A stretch of DNA of 64,000 bases from DASUPK01 sp963833375 (GCA_963833375.1 CAWHXR010000004.1:186001-250000); one strand, 5' to 3'; positions 1-8,820 are shown, counted from the stretch's first letter. Notes: a model not told the origin generated them from the letters alone. Program-made: numbers and translations.

Positions 1-65
1 AGCTCGGAGCGACCCATTGACGGCGGCCGCTGCGGTCGCGACAGGTGTAGGGGATAATTCAGGCG

Positions 66-353
66 ATGGAACGCGAAGAGGTGATGACCCTCGTCCGAAA
101 CCACCTCAGCACAGAGCTCGAGGTGGACCCGGACAAGATCCAGCCCGAGACCAGGTTCCGAGAGGACCTCGACGCTGATTCGCTCGATCTCTACGAGCTG
201 GTCATGGAGCTCGAGGACCGCTACGGGATCCGGGTGAGCGAGGAGGAGGCCGCCGACATCGAGACCGTCGGCGGCGCAGTCGACTTCGTCTGTGCCCGCG
301 TCCCCGGAGATGCAGGGGTGCTCCGACGCGAAGGCGGGGGAGCAACCCGTTAG
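66..353 (+). CDS. acpP: Acyl carrier protein
   Basis: Small acidic four-helix carrier of acyl chains in type II fatty acid synthesis (cytosol). The 95-residue product has the DADSLD motif at residues 36-41; Ser39 is the 4'-phosphopantetheine attachment site. The C-terminal 15 or so residues (Gly/Arg-rich) exceed the usual 75-80 aa length, and their DNA matches a dispersed palindromic repeat of this genome (316-353). A -10-like GATAAT ends 7 nt before the ATG, so the mRNA may be leaderless. It sits immediately before rnc, a common bacterial order (acpP-rnc-smc-ftsY). Family call is firm; start is well supported. Confidence 0.95.
   Translation: MEREEVMTLVRNHLSTELEVDPDKIQPETRFREDLDADSLDLYELVMELEDRYGIRVSEEEAADIETVGGAVDFVCARVPGDAGVLRREGGGATR
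316..353 (+). repeat. Dispersed palindromic repeat, diverged copy
   Basis: GGGTGCTCC and GGAGCAACCC arms flank a longer loop here. It is a variant of the repeat seen at 8222, 18031, 57928, 59368 and 63697, and it forms the 3' end of acpP. A partial copy (GGAGCGACCC) lies at bases 6-15 at the window edge. Confidence 0.45.
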
Positions 354-382
354 ATGAGGGGGGAGGCAGGCGCCCTGACCCG

Positions 383-1063
383 ATGACGCCCTCCACCGCC
401 TCGCTGGCGGAGCTGTTCGCGGACACCCCCGAAGAGCCGCGCCGCCAGGCGCTCTCCCACTCATCCTGGGTCGAGAAGAGGACCGAGTCGTACGGGAGAC
501 TCGCGTTCCTCGGCGACAGCGTTCTCGGCCTCTCCGTAGCGACGCTTCTCTTCGAGGAGCACCCCGACGCTGACATCGGCGAGCTCACGAAGATCCTCAA
601 CCAGGCTGTCAGCGGGCGGGCCTGCGCCGAGGTGGCCCGTCGCCTAAAGCTTCCCGAGATGCTCTCCGGCGAGGCCCCCGACGACGGCGACGGGTTGCCG
701 GTCGGCACCCTGCTTGCCTCGGAGCGCACCCTGGCCTCGGTCTGCGAGGCGGTGATCGGGGCCTGCTACCTGGCGCATGGATTCGAGCGCACGTCGGCGG
801 CGATCATCGAGGCGTTCGAGGACGAGATCGAGCAGGCGACACGCGAGCGCCTCGACTTCAAGTCCGAGCTGCAGGAGCGCCTCGCGCGGGGCGGGGCGAC
901 CGTGAGCTACGAGGTGGCGAGCGAGGCGGGACCCCCGCACGACCGTCGGTTCGAAGTTCGCGCGACGGTGGGCGACGACGAGCTCGGCGTCGGCTCCGGG
1001 CGAAGCAAGAAGGAGGCGGAGCAGGCCGCGGCCAGGCGGGCGCTCGAGAAGCTGCGCGGCTGA
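383..1063 (+). CDS. rnc: Ribonuclease III
   Basis: Double-strand-specific endoribonuclease that processes rRNA precursors and structured mRNAs. The 226 aa product has the catalytic domain with the signature RLAFLGDSVL near residues 39-48 (Mg-binding acidic residues follow the family pattern) and a C-terminal double-stranded-RNA-binding domain from about residue 158 (DFKSELQERLARGG through the KKEAEQAAARRAL end). Length is normal. It lies 29 nt after acpP and 60 nt before smc, as in many bacteria. Confidence 0.96.
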   Translation: MTPSTASLAELFADTPEEPRRQALSHSSWVEKRTESYGRLAFLGDSVLGLSVATLLFEEHPDADIGELTKILNQAVSGRACAEVARRLKLPEMLSGEAPDDGDGLPVGTLLASERTLASVCEAVIGACYLAHGFERTSAAIIEAFEDEIEQATRERLDFKSELQERLARGGATVSYEVASEAGPPHDRRFEVRATVGDDELGVGSGRSKKEAEQAAARRALEKLRG

Positions 1064-1123
1064 CGCACGGTTGCGTCCGGGTGACGCGAGAGCCTGTGCA
1101 TCCCTGCCACCCTTGCACCTGAG

Positions 1124-4100
1124 ATGTATCTGAAGGCCATCAACCTGAAGGGCTTCAAGTCCTTTCCCGACCGCACCCGGCTCACGTTCTCGCCGGGCGT
1201 CAGCGTGATCGTCGGCCCGAACGGCTCGGGCAAGTCCAACATCACGGACGCCGTCCTCTGGGCGCTGGGCGAGCAGAGCCCCTCCGCGGTCCGCGGCCAG
1301 CAGATGCGGGACGTGATCTTCGCGGGCGGCAACGGCCAGTCGCCGCGGCGATTCGCCGAGGTGGAGGTGGTGATCGACAACTCCGAGGGACGGGCCGCCA
1401 GCGAGTTCTCCGAGCTCTCGATCTCGCGGCGGATCGAGCGCAACGGCGAGGGCGAGTACCGGCTGAACGGGGCCCGCTGCCGCCTCGCCGACATCGTCGA
1501 GGCGCTCTCCGACACCAACATGGGCCGCGAGGCCCACTCGGTGATCAGCCAGGGAAAGGTGGAGGAGATCGTCAGCTCCAAGCCCAAGGACCGGCGCATG
1601 CTGATCGAGGAGGCGGCCGGGCTCGGCAAGCACCGCAAGCGCCGCCACAGCGCGCAGCTCAAGCTCGATCGGACCCGGGACAACCTCGAGCGCGCGATGG
1701 ACGTCGAGCGCGAGGCGCGCTCGCGGTTGCGGCCGCTGAAGCGCCAGGCCGAGGCCGCCGAGCGCACCGCGAAGCTGCTGCGCCAGGCGAACGAGCTGAG
1801 GGCGGAGATCGTCGCCGACGACCTCCGCGCGCAGCAGGAGCAGCTGACCGCGGCGGAGACGAGGCTGTCGGAGGTCAGGACCAAGCGGGACTCGGTCGAG
1901 AGGCGCTTCGAGGAGGTCCGCGCGCGGCGTACCGCGATCGAGGAGCGGATCGCGGCCGGGGAGGAGGGCCGGCGCCGCCACGGCGAGCTCCTGGCGGAAG
2001 CGCGGACCGCCACCGAGCGGGTCCGTGCCCGGGCCGAGTCGCTGGAGCTCGCCGAACGGGACCTGCGCAGCGCCCTCGGGGAGCGACAGCTGCGCCTGGA
2101 CGCGCTGGAGGAGGAGCCCGATGAGGCCGCGGGCGCCGCCCGGATCGCCGAGCTGGAGGCGGAGCTCGAACGGCTCGGCGCCGATTTCTCGGAGGAGGAG
2201 GCTCGCCTGCGCCGCGAGGCCGACGAGGCCGAGAAGCGGAGGGCCGCTGCGAAGGCCGCCCTCGAGCCGCTCGAGCGAGCCGAGGAGGAGGCAAGCGCGG
2301 CCCTCCGGCAGGCGACACAGCTTCACGAGAGGGCGCGGACGGAGGCGCAGAAGGCCACGGAGCGCCGCGCGGCCCTCGCCGGCGAGCTGGCCGCGGTCGA
2401 GGCGAAGCTCGCCGCCGCGGCCGTCGAGGGCGAGCACGAGGCACTCGCCGGGATGCTGGAGACGGGTTCCGGACTGGAGCGCGCCCTCTCGGCCGTTCTC
2501 GGCGAGCGGCTGCGTGCCTCGATCGTCGGCTCCGTCAGGGAGGGCCGTGAGCGGCTCGCCGGCGCTGAGGGCGCCGCGCGCGCCCTGATCTCGTCCGGTC
2601 CGGCGAAGAAGCCGTCCGAGGCCCCGAAGGACGGGGCCAGGCGCCTGCTCGACCTGGTGGAGGCGCGCGGCGACGCGGCGCCGATCAGCGAAAGGCTGCT
2701 GGCGAATGCCTGGCTGGTGGACGAGCTGGAGGGGCTCGCCGAAGGTTTCAGCGGGGTGGCCGTAACCGTCGACGGTGAGTGCTACGACGCCGGCGCTGGA
2801 GAGGTTCGCCGCCTTCCACGGGAGGGGACGGACCCGGCTCTGGCCGCTCGCTCGGAGCGGGAGGAGCTCGCCTCCCGACTGGGCCAGCGCGAGCAGACCG
2901 AGGAGCGGGCACGGCGCGACCTGGAGCGGGCGGAGTCGGCGCTCGCCGAGGCGCGTCGGCGCGAGGAAGCATCGCAGCGGGAGTTGCGGGACGCCCGCCG
3001 CAAGCTGGACGAGGCGGTCGAGGAGGCGAACCGGACCAGCTGGCTCGCCGAGCGCCGCGCTGAGCGTGGTGACGAGGGGTCCGGCTCCGCGATACAGCGG
3101 GCGAAGCTCGAGGCCGAGCTGGCGGCCGAGCGGCGCCACGCCGAGGGCGCGAAGCGAGCCCGCGAGAAGCGCCTGCGCGACCGCCGCGAGCTCGAGCGCC
3201 GGATCTCGCTGGAGAGCGAGACGCTGCCGGCGCTGCGCCGCGCCCATGACGCGCTCGTGCGCCTCGGCGAGAGGCTCGAGCGGCGGGCTGCGAAGCTCGC
3301 TGAGCAGGGGGGCGACGGCGGGGGCGACATCGCTGCGGAGCTCCGGGAGTGCTCGCAGCAGGAGTTCGGCCTGCAGGGCGAGCTGCGCGAGGCGAGCGAG
3401 GCGATGACGGTCGCCGAGGTGGAGGCGACCCAGCTGCGCGGCCACCGCGACGAGAGCACCGCCGAGCTGCAGCGGCTCGGCGCCGCGCTCGGCGAGGAGC
3501 TGTCGGCCGGGACCGAGCCGCTCGGCGAAGACGAGCGCGAGGGGACCGAGGCGCGTCTCGCCAGGCTGGATCGCAACCGCGAGCAGATCGGCCCCGTCAA
3601 TCCCCTGGCGGAGCGGGAGTACGAGGAGGCGCGGGAGCATGTCACCGGGCTGGCCGAGCAGCGCAAGGATCTGGAGAAGGCGATCACAGAGCTGCGCGCC
3701 CTGATCCGCCGCACCGACAGGGAGATCGCCGCCGCCTTCGAGGAGACCTTCGAGGCCACCGCCCGTGGGTTCGAGGAGATGGTGGCCGAGCTCTTCCCCG
3801 GCGGTCGCGGGCGCCTGCGCCGCGTCGACGTCGGGCCGCGGCCCTTCGCCGGCCAGGCCCCGGAGGCCGACGGCGACGGGGAGGCGGCGGACGAGCTCGA
3901 CGAGCTGACGCCGCCGGACGAGGACGGCGGAGTCGAGATCGAGGTGACCCCGGCGGGCAAGTCAACCAGGCGGCTCTCCCTGCTCTCCGGCGGCGAGAAG
4001 TCACTGGTGGCGCTGGCCTTCGTCTTCGCGGTCCTGATGGCGCGCCCGTGCCCCTTCTACATCCTGGACGAGGTGGAGGCCGCCCTCGACGACATCAACA

Positions 4101-4483
4101 TCGATCGCTTCCTGCGCCTCGTCCGCCGCTTCGCCGAGCGCTCGCAGTTCATCGTGGTCACCCACCAGAAGCGGACGATGGACGCCGCCGACATCCTCTA
4201 CGGGGTCAGCATGGGAGGCGACGGGGTCACGAAGGTCGTCTCGCGGAAGCTGCCGCGGGACGAGCTCGGCACGGGCCTGGAGCCGGCGGAGCCGTCGGCC
4301 GCCGCAGAAGCCATACCCGGGGCCGCCCAGAGGCGGCCGCGTCGCAAGATCTCGCAACGGGCTCGCGCCCACAGCAGGCATTGCCCAAGTCAAGGCGAAC
4401 ACCAGCCCGACGATGACGACGAGCCCGCGCGTCGTGGTCAGCTTCCCACGCAGCTTCTTTCGCATGATCCCTCCTCCGTTTGA
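1124..4483 (+). CDS. smc: Chromosome segregation protein SMC
   Basis: Condensin ATPase that organises and segregates the chromosome with ScpA/ScpB. Visible features in order: Walker A GPNGSGKSN (residues 31-39), long Glu/Arg/Ala-rich coiled coil, hinge around residues 430-560 (GSGLERALSAVLGERL onward), second coiled coil, signature LSGGEKS near residue 955 and Walker B FYILDEVEAALDD. Length 1119 aa is slightly short for the family (about 1150-1190). The last 60 or so residues look unlike SMC, and their DNA overlaps a minus-strand reading frame with its own promoter and signal peptide, so the true functional C-terminus may end near 4310. Confidence 0.95.
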   Translation: MYLKAINLKGFKSFPDRTRLTFSPGVSVIVGPNGSGKSNITDAVLWALGEQSPSAVRGQQMRDVIFAGGNGQSPRRFAEVEVVIDNSEGRAASEFSELSISRRIERNGEGEYRLNGARCRLADIVEALSDTNMGREAHSVISQGKVEEIVSSKPKDRRMLIEEAAGLGKHRKRRHSAQLKLDRTRDNLERAMDVEREARSRLRPLKRQAEAAERTAKLLRQANELRAEIVADDLRAQQEQLTAAETRLSEVRTKRDSVERRFEEVRARRTAIEERIAAGEEGRRRHGELLAEARTATERVRARAESLELAERDLRSALGERQLRLDALEEEPDEAAGAARIAELEAELERLGADFSEEEARLRREADEAEKRRAAAKAALEPLERAEEEASAALRQATQLHERARTEAQKATERRAALAGELAAVEAKLAAAAVEGEHEALAGMLETGSGLERALSAVLGERLRASIVGSVREGRERLAGAEGAARALISSGPAKKPSEAPKDGARRLLDLVEARGDAAPISERLLANAWLVDELEGLAEGFSGVAVTVDGECYDAGAGEVRRLPREGTDPALAARSEREELASRLGQREQTEERARRDLERAESALAEARRREEASQRELRDARRKLDEAVEEANRTSWLAERRAERGDEGSGSAIQRAKLEAELAAERRHAEGAKRAREKRLRDRRELERRISLESETLPALRRAHDALVRLGERLERRAAKLAEQGGDGGGDIAAELRECSQQEFGLQGELREASEAMTVAEVEATQLRGHRDESTAELQRLGAALGEELSAGTEPLGEDEREGTEARLARLDRNREQIGPVNPLAEREYEEAREHVTGLAEQRKDLEKAITELRALIRRTDREIAAAFEETFEATARGFEEMVAELFPGGRGRLRRVDVGPRPFAGQAPEADGDGEAADELDELTPPDEDGGVEIEVTPAGKSTRRLSLLSGGEKSLVALAFVFAVLMARPCPFYILDEVEAALDDINIDRFLRLVRRFAERSQFIVVTHQKRTMDAADILYGVSMGGDGVTKVVSRKLPRDELGTGLEPAEPSAAAEAIPGAAQRRPRRKISQRARAHSRHCPSQGEHQPDDDDEPARRGQLPTQLLSHDPSSV
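4001..4465 (-). CDS. Possible antisense secreted protein overlapping smc 3' end
   Basis: Not recognised. The first 35 residues are a textbook signal peptide: MRKKLRGK start, hydrophobic core LVVIVGLVFALTW, then AVGAS. A strong Shine-Dalgarno (GGAGGAGGG) lies 4 nt upstream, and a minus-strand promoter with -10 TATAGT lies about 75 nt upstream. After about residue 50 the frame runs antisense through smc and looks like shadow sequence (stop at 4001). Either a real small secreted protein reads into smc, or this is the surviving 5' end of a truncated gene. The initiation signals are seen directly; a functional product is uncertain. Confidence 0.35.
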   Translation of the reverse strand: MRKKLRGKLTTTRGLVVIVGLVFALTWAMPAVGASPLRDLATRPPLGGPGYGFCGGRRLRRLQARAELVPRQLPRDDLRDPVASHADPVEDVGGVHRPLLVGDHDELRALGEAADEAQEAIDVDVVEGGLHLVQDVEGARARHQDREDEGQRHQ

Positions 4484-4539
4484 GTCGCAGCGGCCCTCGG
4501 CAGCACCCGCCGCCGACCGCTCCCCAGAGATGTCTGCCG

Positions 4540-4569
4540 ACTATATGCGGATGGAGGCGCTCCCGCCAA
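4540..4569 (-). promoter_or_regulatory. Minus-strand promoter for the signal-peptide ORF
   Basis: Reading the minus strand, -35 TTGGCG (4569-4564) and -10 TATAGT (4545-4540) are separated by 18 bp, in the gap between smc and ftsY. Confidence 0.5.
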
Positions 4570-4597
4570 GGGGGAGGCGCCGCTACCCTGCGCCGCC

Positions 4598-5589
4598 GTG
4601 GCCGCCAGCTGGCAAGAGGCATTCGACCTCGGTGATCGCGAGCTTCCCGAGGAACCTCGCAGGAGGAGCGGGCAGGGGTCTTCCGGCGCCTCCGGGAGGG
4701 GCTCTCCCGCAGCCGTCACGCGCTCACCGCGGAACTCTCGTCGAGCTTCACCGACCGGATCGACGAGCAGACCTGGGAGCACCTCGAGGAGGCGCTGATC
4801 CTGGCCGACGTCGGAGCCAAGACGACGGCGGCGGTCGTCCGGCGGCTCGAGGACGAGGTGGAGGCGGGAGAGCTCTCCGGCGGCGAGGCGCTCCGCGATC
4901 GCCTGATCGAGCTGCTGGCGGAAACCGCTTCCCCGGGCGGGGAGGATGCGGCCCGCATCCACCTGCCGGATCGTCCCTCGGTCCTGATGGTGGTCGGCGT
5001 CAACGGCACCGGCAAGACGACGACGATCGGAAAGATCGCGTGGCACCTGCAGAAGGAACTCGGCCTGGACGTGATCGTCGCGGCGGCCGATACCTACCGC
5101 GCCGCGGCCGTCAACCAGCTCGCGGAATGGGCCGACCGGGCGGGGACGCAGATCGTCCGCGGCATAGAGGGCGGGGACCCCGGGGCGGTCGCCTTCGACG
5201 GTGTCGCCGCCGCCCAGGCCCGCGGCGCCGACGTGGTGATCTGCGACACCGCGGGACGCCTCCACACTCACGGGAACCTGATGGAGGAGCTCGCCAAGGT
5301 TCGCCGGGTGATCGCCAAGCAGATTCCCGAGGCGCCGCAGGAGACCCTGGTCGTGATCGACGCGACGACGGGGCAGAACGGGATTCGCCAGGCACAGGAG
5401 TTCGCGAAGACGGTCGAGGTGACCGGCGCGGTGCTCACCAAGCTCGACGGCAGCGCCAAGGGCGGGGTGGCCCTGGCGATCGCGGCGGAGCTCGGCATCC
5501 CGGTGAAGCTGATCGGCATCGGGGAGTCGCTGGAGGACCTCCGCCCCTTCGACCCCGAGCAGTTCGCCCGCGCGCTGATCGAGGAGTAG
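4598..5589 (+). CDS. ftsY: Signal recognition particle receptor FtsY (frame break near 4650)
   Basis: SRP receptor GTPase at the membrane, partner of Ffh in co-translational targeting. From about 4640 to 5589 one frame gives the N domain (FRRLREGLSRSRHALTAEL, LEEALILADVG) and the G domain: GVNGTGKTTT, ADTYRAAAVNQL, DTAGRLH, TKLDGSAKGG. That frame has a stop at 4633-4635 and no ATG/GTG/TTG before 4858, which lies inside the N domain. The plausible N-terminus (GTG at 4598, VAASWQEAFDLGDRELPEEP) is in another frame, so one base appears to be missing between about 4645 and 4665. The gene is essential, so a sequencing error is more likely than decay. Confidence 0.88.
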
Positions 5590-5656
5590 CCCGGGTGACC
5601 TGCGTTATCCGGGATGCAACGGGCATCGCAGGCGTAATCAGTTTTGAGGCAAGGCT

Positions 5657-6700
5657 GTGTGCGTGCCATCGGGAGGCACCAGGTTCCTCGCCCTGCTCGG
5701 GGTGATCGCGGGGATGCTCCTCGCGCTGCCGGCCGCGGCCAGCGCCGGCAGCGCAGACACCGCGGCCCTGCAGGTCGCGATGCGAGCGCTCGGGCTCTAC
5801 CCGCACCCCGTCGACGGCATCAGCGGTCAGTGGACGCAGAAGGCCGTCCGCACCTTCCAGTCCCAGCACGGGCTCGCGGTCGACGGCGTCGCAGGGCCCC
5901 AAACCCGAGCAGCCCTCGGCAAGCGCGGTAAGCCGAATCTCGGCGATCGGCCGCTGCGCGAGGGGAAGCGGGGTTGGGACGTCGCCGCGCTCCAGTTCCT
6001 CCTCCATGAGCGCGGCTTCGAGCCCGGCGGCTTCGACGGCGGCTTCGGTCCGAACACCGCGAACGCTGTGCGCCGCTACCAGGCGGCGGCGCGTCTGGCC
6101 GTGGACGGGGTCGCCGGGCCATCGACCCTGAACGCCCTGCGCGGGAACCGGGTCGTCATGAGGACCCCCGGCAGCCCGGTCCGCTTCTTCCGACCGGTGC
6201 CGGGCGCGGTCGGCGACGGGTTCGGCTGGATCCCGCCGGGGCGCCTGCACACTGGGCTCGACTTCCCGGAGCCCAAGGGCACGCCCATCCACGCGGGCGG
6301 CGTCGGCGTGGTCTCATTCGCCGGCTTCAACACGGGCGGCTACGGCAACCTCGTTGTGATCAGCCACAGGCTCGGCTTCGAGAGCTGGTACGCGCACATG
6401 TCGGTGATCGCGGCGCACGTGGGCGAGGCGGTCTCGGGAGGGATGACGATCGGCTACGTCGGCGCCACGGGTCACGCGACGGGTCCGCACCTGCACTTCG
6501 AGGTGCGCCACTTCGGGACGCCGATCGACCCGACCCCGTATCTGCTCGGCTACCGGTCGGTCGTGGGCGTTCGGGCGGCCGACGGTCGCCTCGCCCACCG
6601 GAGTGGGAGCGGGCGAGGCCGCGCGCGCTGCCGCCCGAACGCCGATGCGCGCGGCCGCAGGGCCGACCCGCTGACCGCGCGCATCGATCGCTGTCCGTAG
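5657..6700 (+). CDS. Secreted peptidoglycan-binding M23 endopeptidase
   Basis: Predicted secreted murein hydrolase. A signal peptide (FLALLGVIAGMLLALPAAASAG) is followed by two PG_binding_1-type repeats (ALQVAMRALGLYPHPVDGISG and ALQFLLHERGFEPGGFDGGFG) and an M23/LytM domain with the zinc-ligand motifs HTGLDF and HLHFEVR. The last 50 residues are Arg-rich and low complexity. GTG at 5657 or 5663 are both possible starts. The role (cell-wall remodelling) is known for the family; the specific bond cleaved is inferred. Confidence 0.88.
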   Translation: MCVPSGGTRFLALLGVIAGMLLALPAAASAGSADTAALQVAMRALGLYPHPVDGISGQWTQKAVRTFQSQHGLAVDGVAGPQTRAALGKRGKPNLGDRPLREGKRGWDVAALQFLLHERGFEPGGFDGGFGPNTANAVRRYQAAARLAVDGVAGPSTLNALRGNRVVMRTPGSPVRFFRPVPGAVGDGFGWIPPGRLHTGLDFPEPKGTPIHAGGVGVVSFAGFNTGGYGNLVVISHRLGFESWYAHMSVIAAHVGEAVSGGMTIGYVGATGHATGPHLHFEVRHFGTPIDPTPYLLGYRSVVGVRAADGRLAHRSGSGRGRARCRPNADARGRRADPLTARIDRCP

Positions 6701-6736
6701 CTCTCGCCCTCTTAGGGAGTCAGGCTGGACGCCGGA

Positions 6737-6805
6737 CTCGGTTGCGGAGATACCGGCGGCAACCGAGCGCCAGCGCCCAGCCAACCCCCCCGGTGTCTCC
6801 GTTTT
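6737..6805 (+). promoter_or_regulatory. Two mutually exclusive hairpins, the second terminator-like, upstream of ffh
   Basis: A 9 bp perfect stem CTCGGTTGC/GCAACCGAG (6737-6745 with 6759-6767) has in its loop the 5' arm of an 11 bp stem GGAGATACCGG/CCGGTGTCTCC (6746-6756 with 6790-6800, one G-U). The second stem is followed by GTTTTTG. Both cannot easily form together, as in an attenuator. It may also simply terminate the upstream peptidase gene. Confidence 0.5.
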
Positions 6806-6864
6806 TGCTGTTCCCTACGGGTCAAACCGGGGAGCGGATTGCGAAGGCCGTAACCTCACGGTCG

Positions 6865-8196
6865 ATGTTCGATCAGCTCTCAGAGCGACTGCAGGGAGTG
6901 CTCTCGGATGTCCGCTCGCGGGGCAAGCTCTCCGAGGAGGACGTCAACAAGGCCCTGCGGGAGGTGCGTCTCGCCCTGCTCGAGGCCGACGTCAACTTCA
7001 AGGTCGTCAAGGACTTCACCGCGGCGCTGCGGGAGCGCCTGGCGGGCGCCGAGGTCTCGGAGGCGCTCAACCCCGGCCAGACGGTGGTCAAGGCAGTCAA
7101 CGACGAGCTCACCGAGCTGATGGGGGGCGCCGGCCGCGACCTCGTCTTCGCGCCGAGCGGTCCGACCGTGATCCTGATGGCGGGCCTGCAGGGATCCGGA
7201 AAGACGACCGCCTGCGCGAAGCTCGCCAAGCTGCTCGGGAAGCAGAACCGGAACGTCGCGCTCGCCGCCTGCGACCTGCAGCGGCCCGCCGCGGTCGAGC
7301 AGCTCGAGAAGCTCGGCGCCCAGGCGAAGGCCCACGTCTACTCGCAGCCCGGGGAGACCGACGCCGTCAAGGTCGCGGCCTGGGCCAGGGAGGAGGCGCA
7401 GCGGGAGAACCGTGACGTGCTGATCGTCGACACGGCCGGCCGCCTGCACGTCGACCAGGAGCTGATGGACGAGCTCGCGAAGGTCCGCAAGGTCACCAAG
7501 CCGCACGACGTCCTCCTGGTCGTCGACGCGATGACCGGCCAGGACGCGGTCAACGTCGCGGAGAGCTTCGCCGAGACCGCCGACTTCGACGGCGTCCTGA
7601 TCACCAAGCTCGACGGGGACGCCCGCGGTGGCGCCGCGCTCTCGGTGCGCGCCGTCACCGGGAAGCCGATCATCTACGCCTCCACCGGCGAGAAGCTCGA
7701 CGAGCTCGAGCGCTTCCACCCCGATCGCATGGCCGGGCGGATCCTCGGCATGGGCGACGTCATGTCGCTGATCGAGAAGACCGAGGACGAGTTCGACGCC
7801 GACCAGGCCGCGGACCTCGAGCGGAAGATCAGAAAGCAGCAGTTCACGCTCGACGACTTCCTCAACCAGATGAAGCAGGTGAGGCGCATGGGCCCGCTCG
7901 GCAGCCTGATGAAGATGGTCCCTGGGATGGGGAAGGCCATGCAGGGGATGGGCCAGGTGGACGAGCGCGAGCTCGACCGCATCGAGGCGATCATCCTCTC
8001 GATGACGCCCTTCGAGCGGGCTCATCCCAGCGAGATCAACGGCTCGCGCCGCAAACGGATCGCCACCGGCTCCGGCACGACGGTCCAGGCCGTCAACAGG
8101 CTGGTCAAGCAGTTCGGCCAGGTCAACAAGCTGATGAAGCAGCTCTCCGAGGGCAAGATGCCCGACCCCCAGCAGCTCATGCGGGGCATGCGATGA
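6865..8196 (+). CDS. ffh: Signal recognition particle protein Ffh
   Basis: SRP54 GTPase that binds signal sequences and SRP RNA and docks with FtsY. The 443 aa product shows the N domain (residues 1-95), P loop GLQGSGKTT (107-115), ACDLQRPAAVEQL, DTAGRL, TKLDGDARGG, and a Met-rich M domain with MKQVRRMGPLGSLMKMVPGMG and the RNA-binding SGTTVQAVNRLVKQF. The ATG at 6865 is chosen because MFDQLSERLQ is the family N-terminus. A TAACCT box ends 8 nt before it, so initiation may be near-leaderless. Confidence 0.97.
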   Translation: MFDQLSERLQGVLSDVRSRGKLSEEDVNKALREVRLALLEADVNFKVVKDFTAALRERLAGAEVSEALNPGQTVVKAVNDELTELMGGAGRDLVFAPSGPTVILMAGLQGSGKTTACAKLAKLLGKQNRNVALAACDLQRPAAVEQLEKLGAQAKAHVYSQPGETDAVKVAAWAREEAQRENRDVLIVDTAGRLHVDQELMDELAKVRKVTKPHDVLLVVDAMTGQDAVNVAESFAETADFDGVLITKLDGDARGGAALSVRAVTGKPIIYASTGEKLDELERFHPDRMAGRILGMGDVMSLIEKTEDEFDADQAADLERKIRKQQFTLDDFLNQMKQVRRMGPLGSLMKMVPGMGKAMQGMGQVDERELDRIEAIILSMTPFERAHPSEINGSRRKRIATGSGTTVQAVNRLVKQFGQVNKLMKQLSEGKMPDPQQLMRGMR

Positions 8197-8221
8197 CCGT
8201 CAGCGCCGCTGCTCCGGCACG

Positions 8222-8261
8222 AAACGGGTCGCTCCTCGGTTCCGCCTCGGAGCGCCCCCGC
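8222..8261 (-). repeat. Dispersed palindromic repeat
   Basis: On the minus strand it reads GCGGGGGCGCTCC, a loop, then GGAGCGACCCGTTT. It lies between ffh and rpsP. Same family as 18031, 57928, 59368 and 63697. Confidence 0.6.
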
Positions 8262-8301
8262 ATAAATCGCGCCGCTGCGATCGTCTAACCTCCGCCGCCG
8301 C

Positions 8302-8556
8302 ATGTCCGTGAGAATTCGACTTCGCAGGGTCGGGAGCAAGAAGAACCCGATCTGGAGGGTTGTGGTCGCCGACCAGCGCTCGCCGCGGGACGGCCGCACG
8401 ATCGAGACGATCGGCCAGTACAACCCGCAGACGGACCCGTCGCTGATCGTGATCGATCAGGACCGCGCTCGCCACTGGCTCGAGAAGGGCGCCCAGCCCA
8501 CCCGGACAGTGGCGACGCTGCTTCGCACCCAGGGGATCCAGGCAGCGGGCCGCTAG
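8302..8556 (+). CDS. rpsP: 30S ribosomal protein S16
   Basis: Small-subunit ribosomal protein, 84 aa, with the family N-terminus MSVRIRLRRVGSKKNPIWRV and the block GQYNPQTDP. A TAACCT -10-like box ends 10 nt before the ATG, giving a very short leader. It starts the rpsP-khpA-trmD cluster. Confidence 0.97.
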   Translation: MSVRIRLRRVGSKKNPIWRVVVADQRSPRDGRTIETIGQYNPQTDPSLIVIDQDRARHWLEKGAQPTRTVATLLRTQGIQAAGR

Positions 8557-8577
8557 GCGGCCGGTTCGGGAGTTCCG

Positions 8578-8811
8578 GTGCGCGAGCTGCTCGAGTTCCT
8601 GGCCCGCTCCCTGGTCGAGAATCCCGACGAGGTCGAGGTGACCGAGGTCGAGGAGATCGACGGCGAGGTCGTGCTCGAGCTCGAGGTGGCCGAGGATGAC
8701 CTCGGCCGGGTGATCGGCCGCGGCGGGCGCGTCGCCAACGCGCTGCGCTCGGTGATGAAGGCCGCGGCGACCCGCGAGGAGAAGCGCGTGGTCGTAGACA
8801 TCCTGGACTGA
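8578..8811 (+). CDS. khpA: KH-domain RNA-binding protein KhpA
   Basis: 77 aa single KH domain with the nucleic-acid-binding GxxG loop as IGRGGR (about residues 46-51), GTG start at 8578. KhpA-type proteins are known to sit between rpsP and rimM/trmD and to bind RNA, often with KhpB. Here it is followed 9 nt later by trmD, with no rimM between them. Confidence 0.92.
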   Translation: MRELLEFLARSLVENPDEVEVTEVEEIDGEVVLELEVAEDDLGRVIGRGGRVANALRSVMKAAATREEKRVVVDILD

Positions 8812-8820
8812 GGCCCCGCC

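Noticed and set aside
644..3640. 998-residue open frame on the minus strand under smc and rnc
   Set aside because: It is a Leu/Arg/Gly-rich shadow of two well-supported + strand genes, caused by high GC; no signal or motif supports it.
5590..5656. ydaO-type c-di-AMP riboswitch before the M23 peptidase
   Set aside because: The gap is only 67 nt, too short for the aptamer, and its conserved blocks are missing.
4413..5705. 430-residue + strand frame over ftsY
   Set aside because: It is out of frame with the clear FtsY GTPase motifs and is Gly/Arg shadow sequence.
6701..6864. SRP RNA gene next to ffh
   Set aside because: No GGAA-type tetraloop helix 8 or the conserved SRP domain IV sequence is visible; the structure is better explained as hairpins with a T tract.
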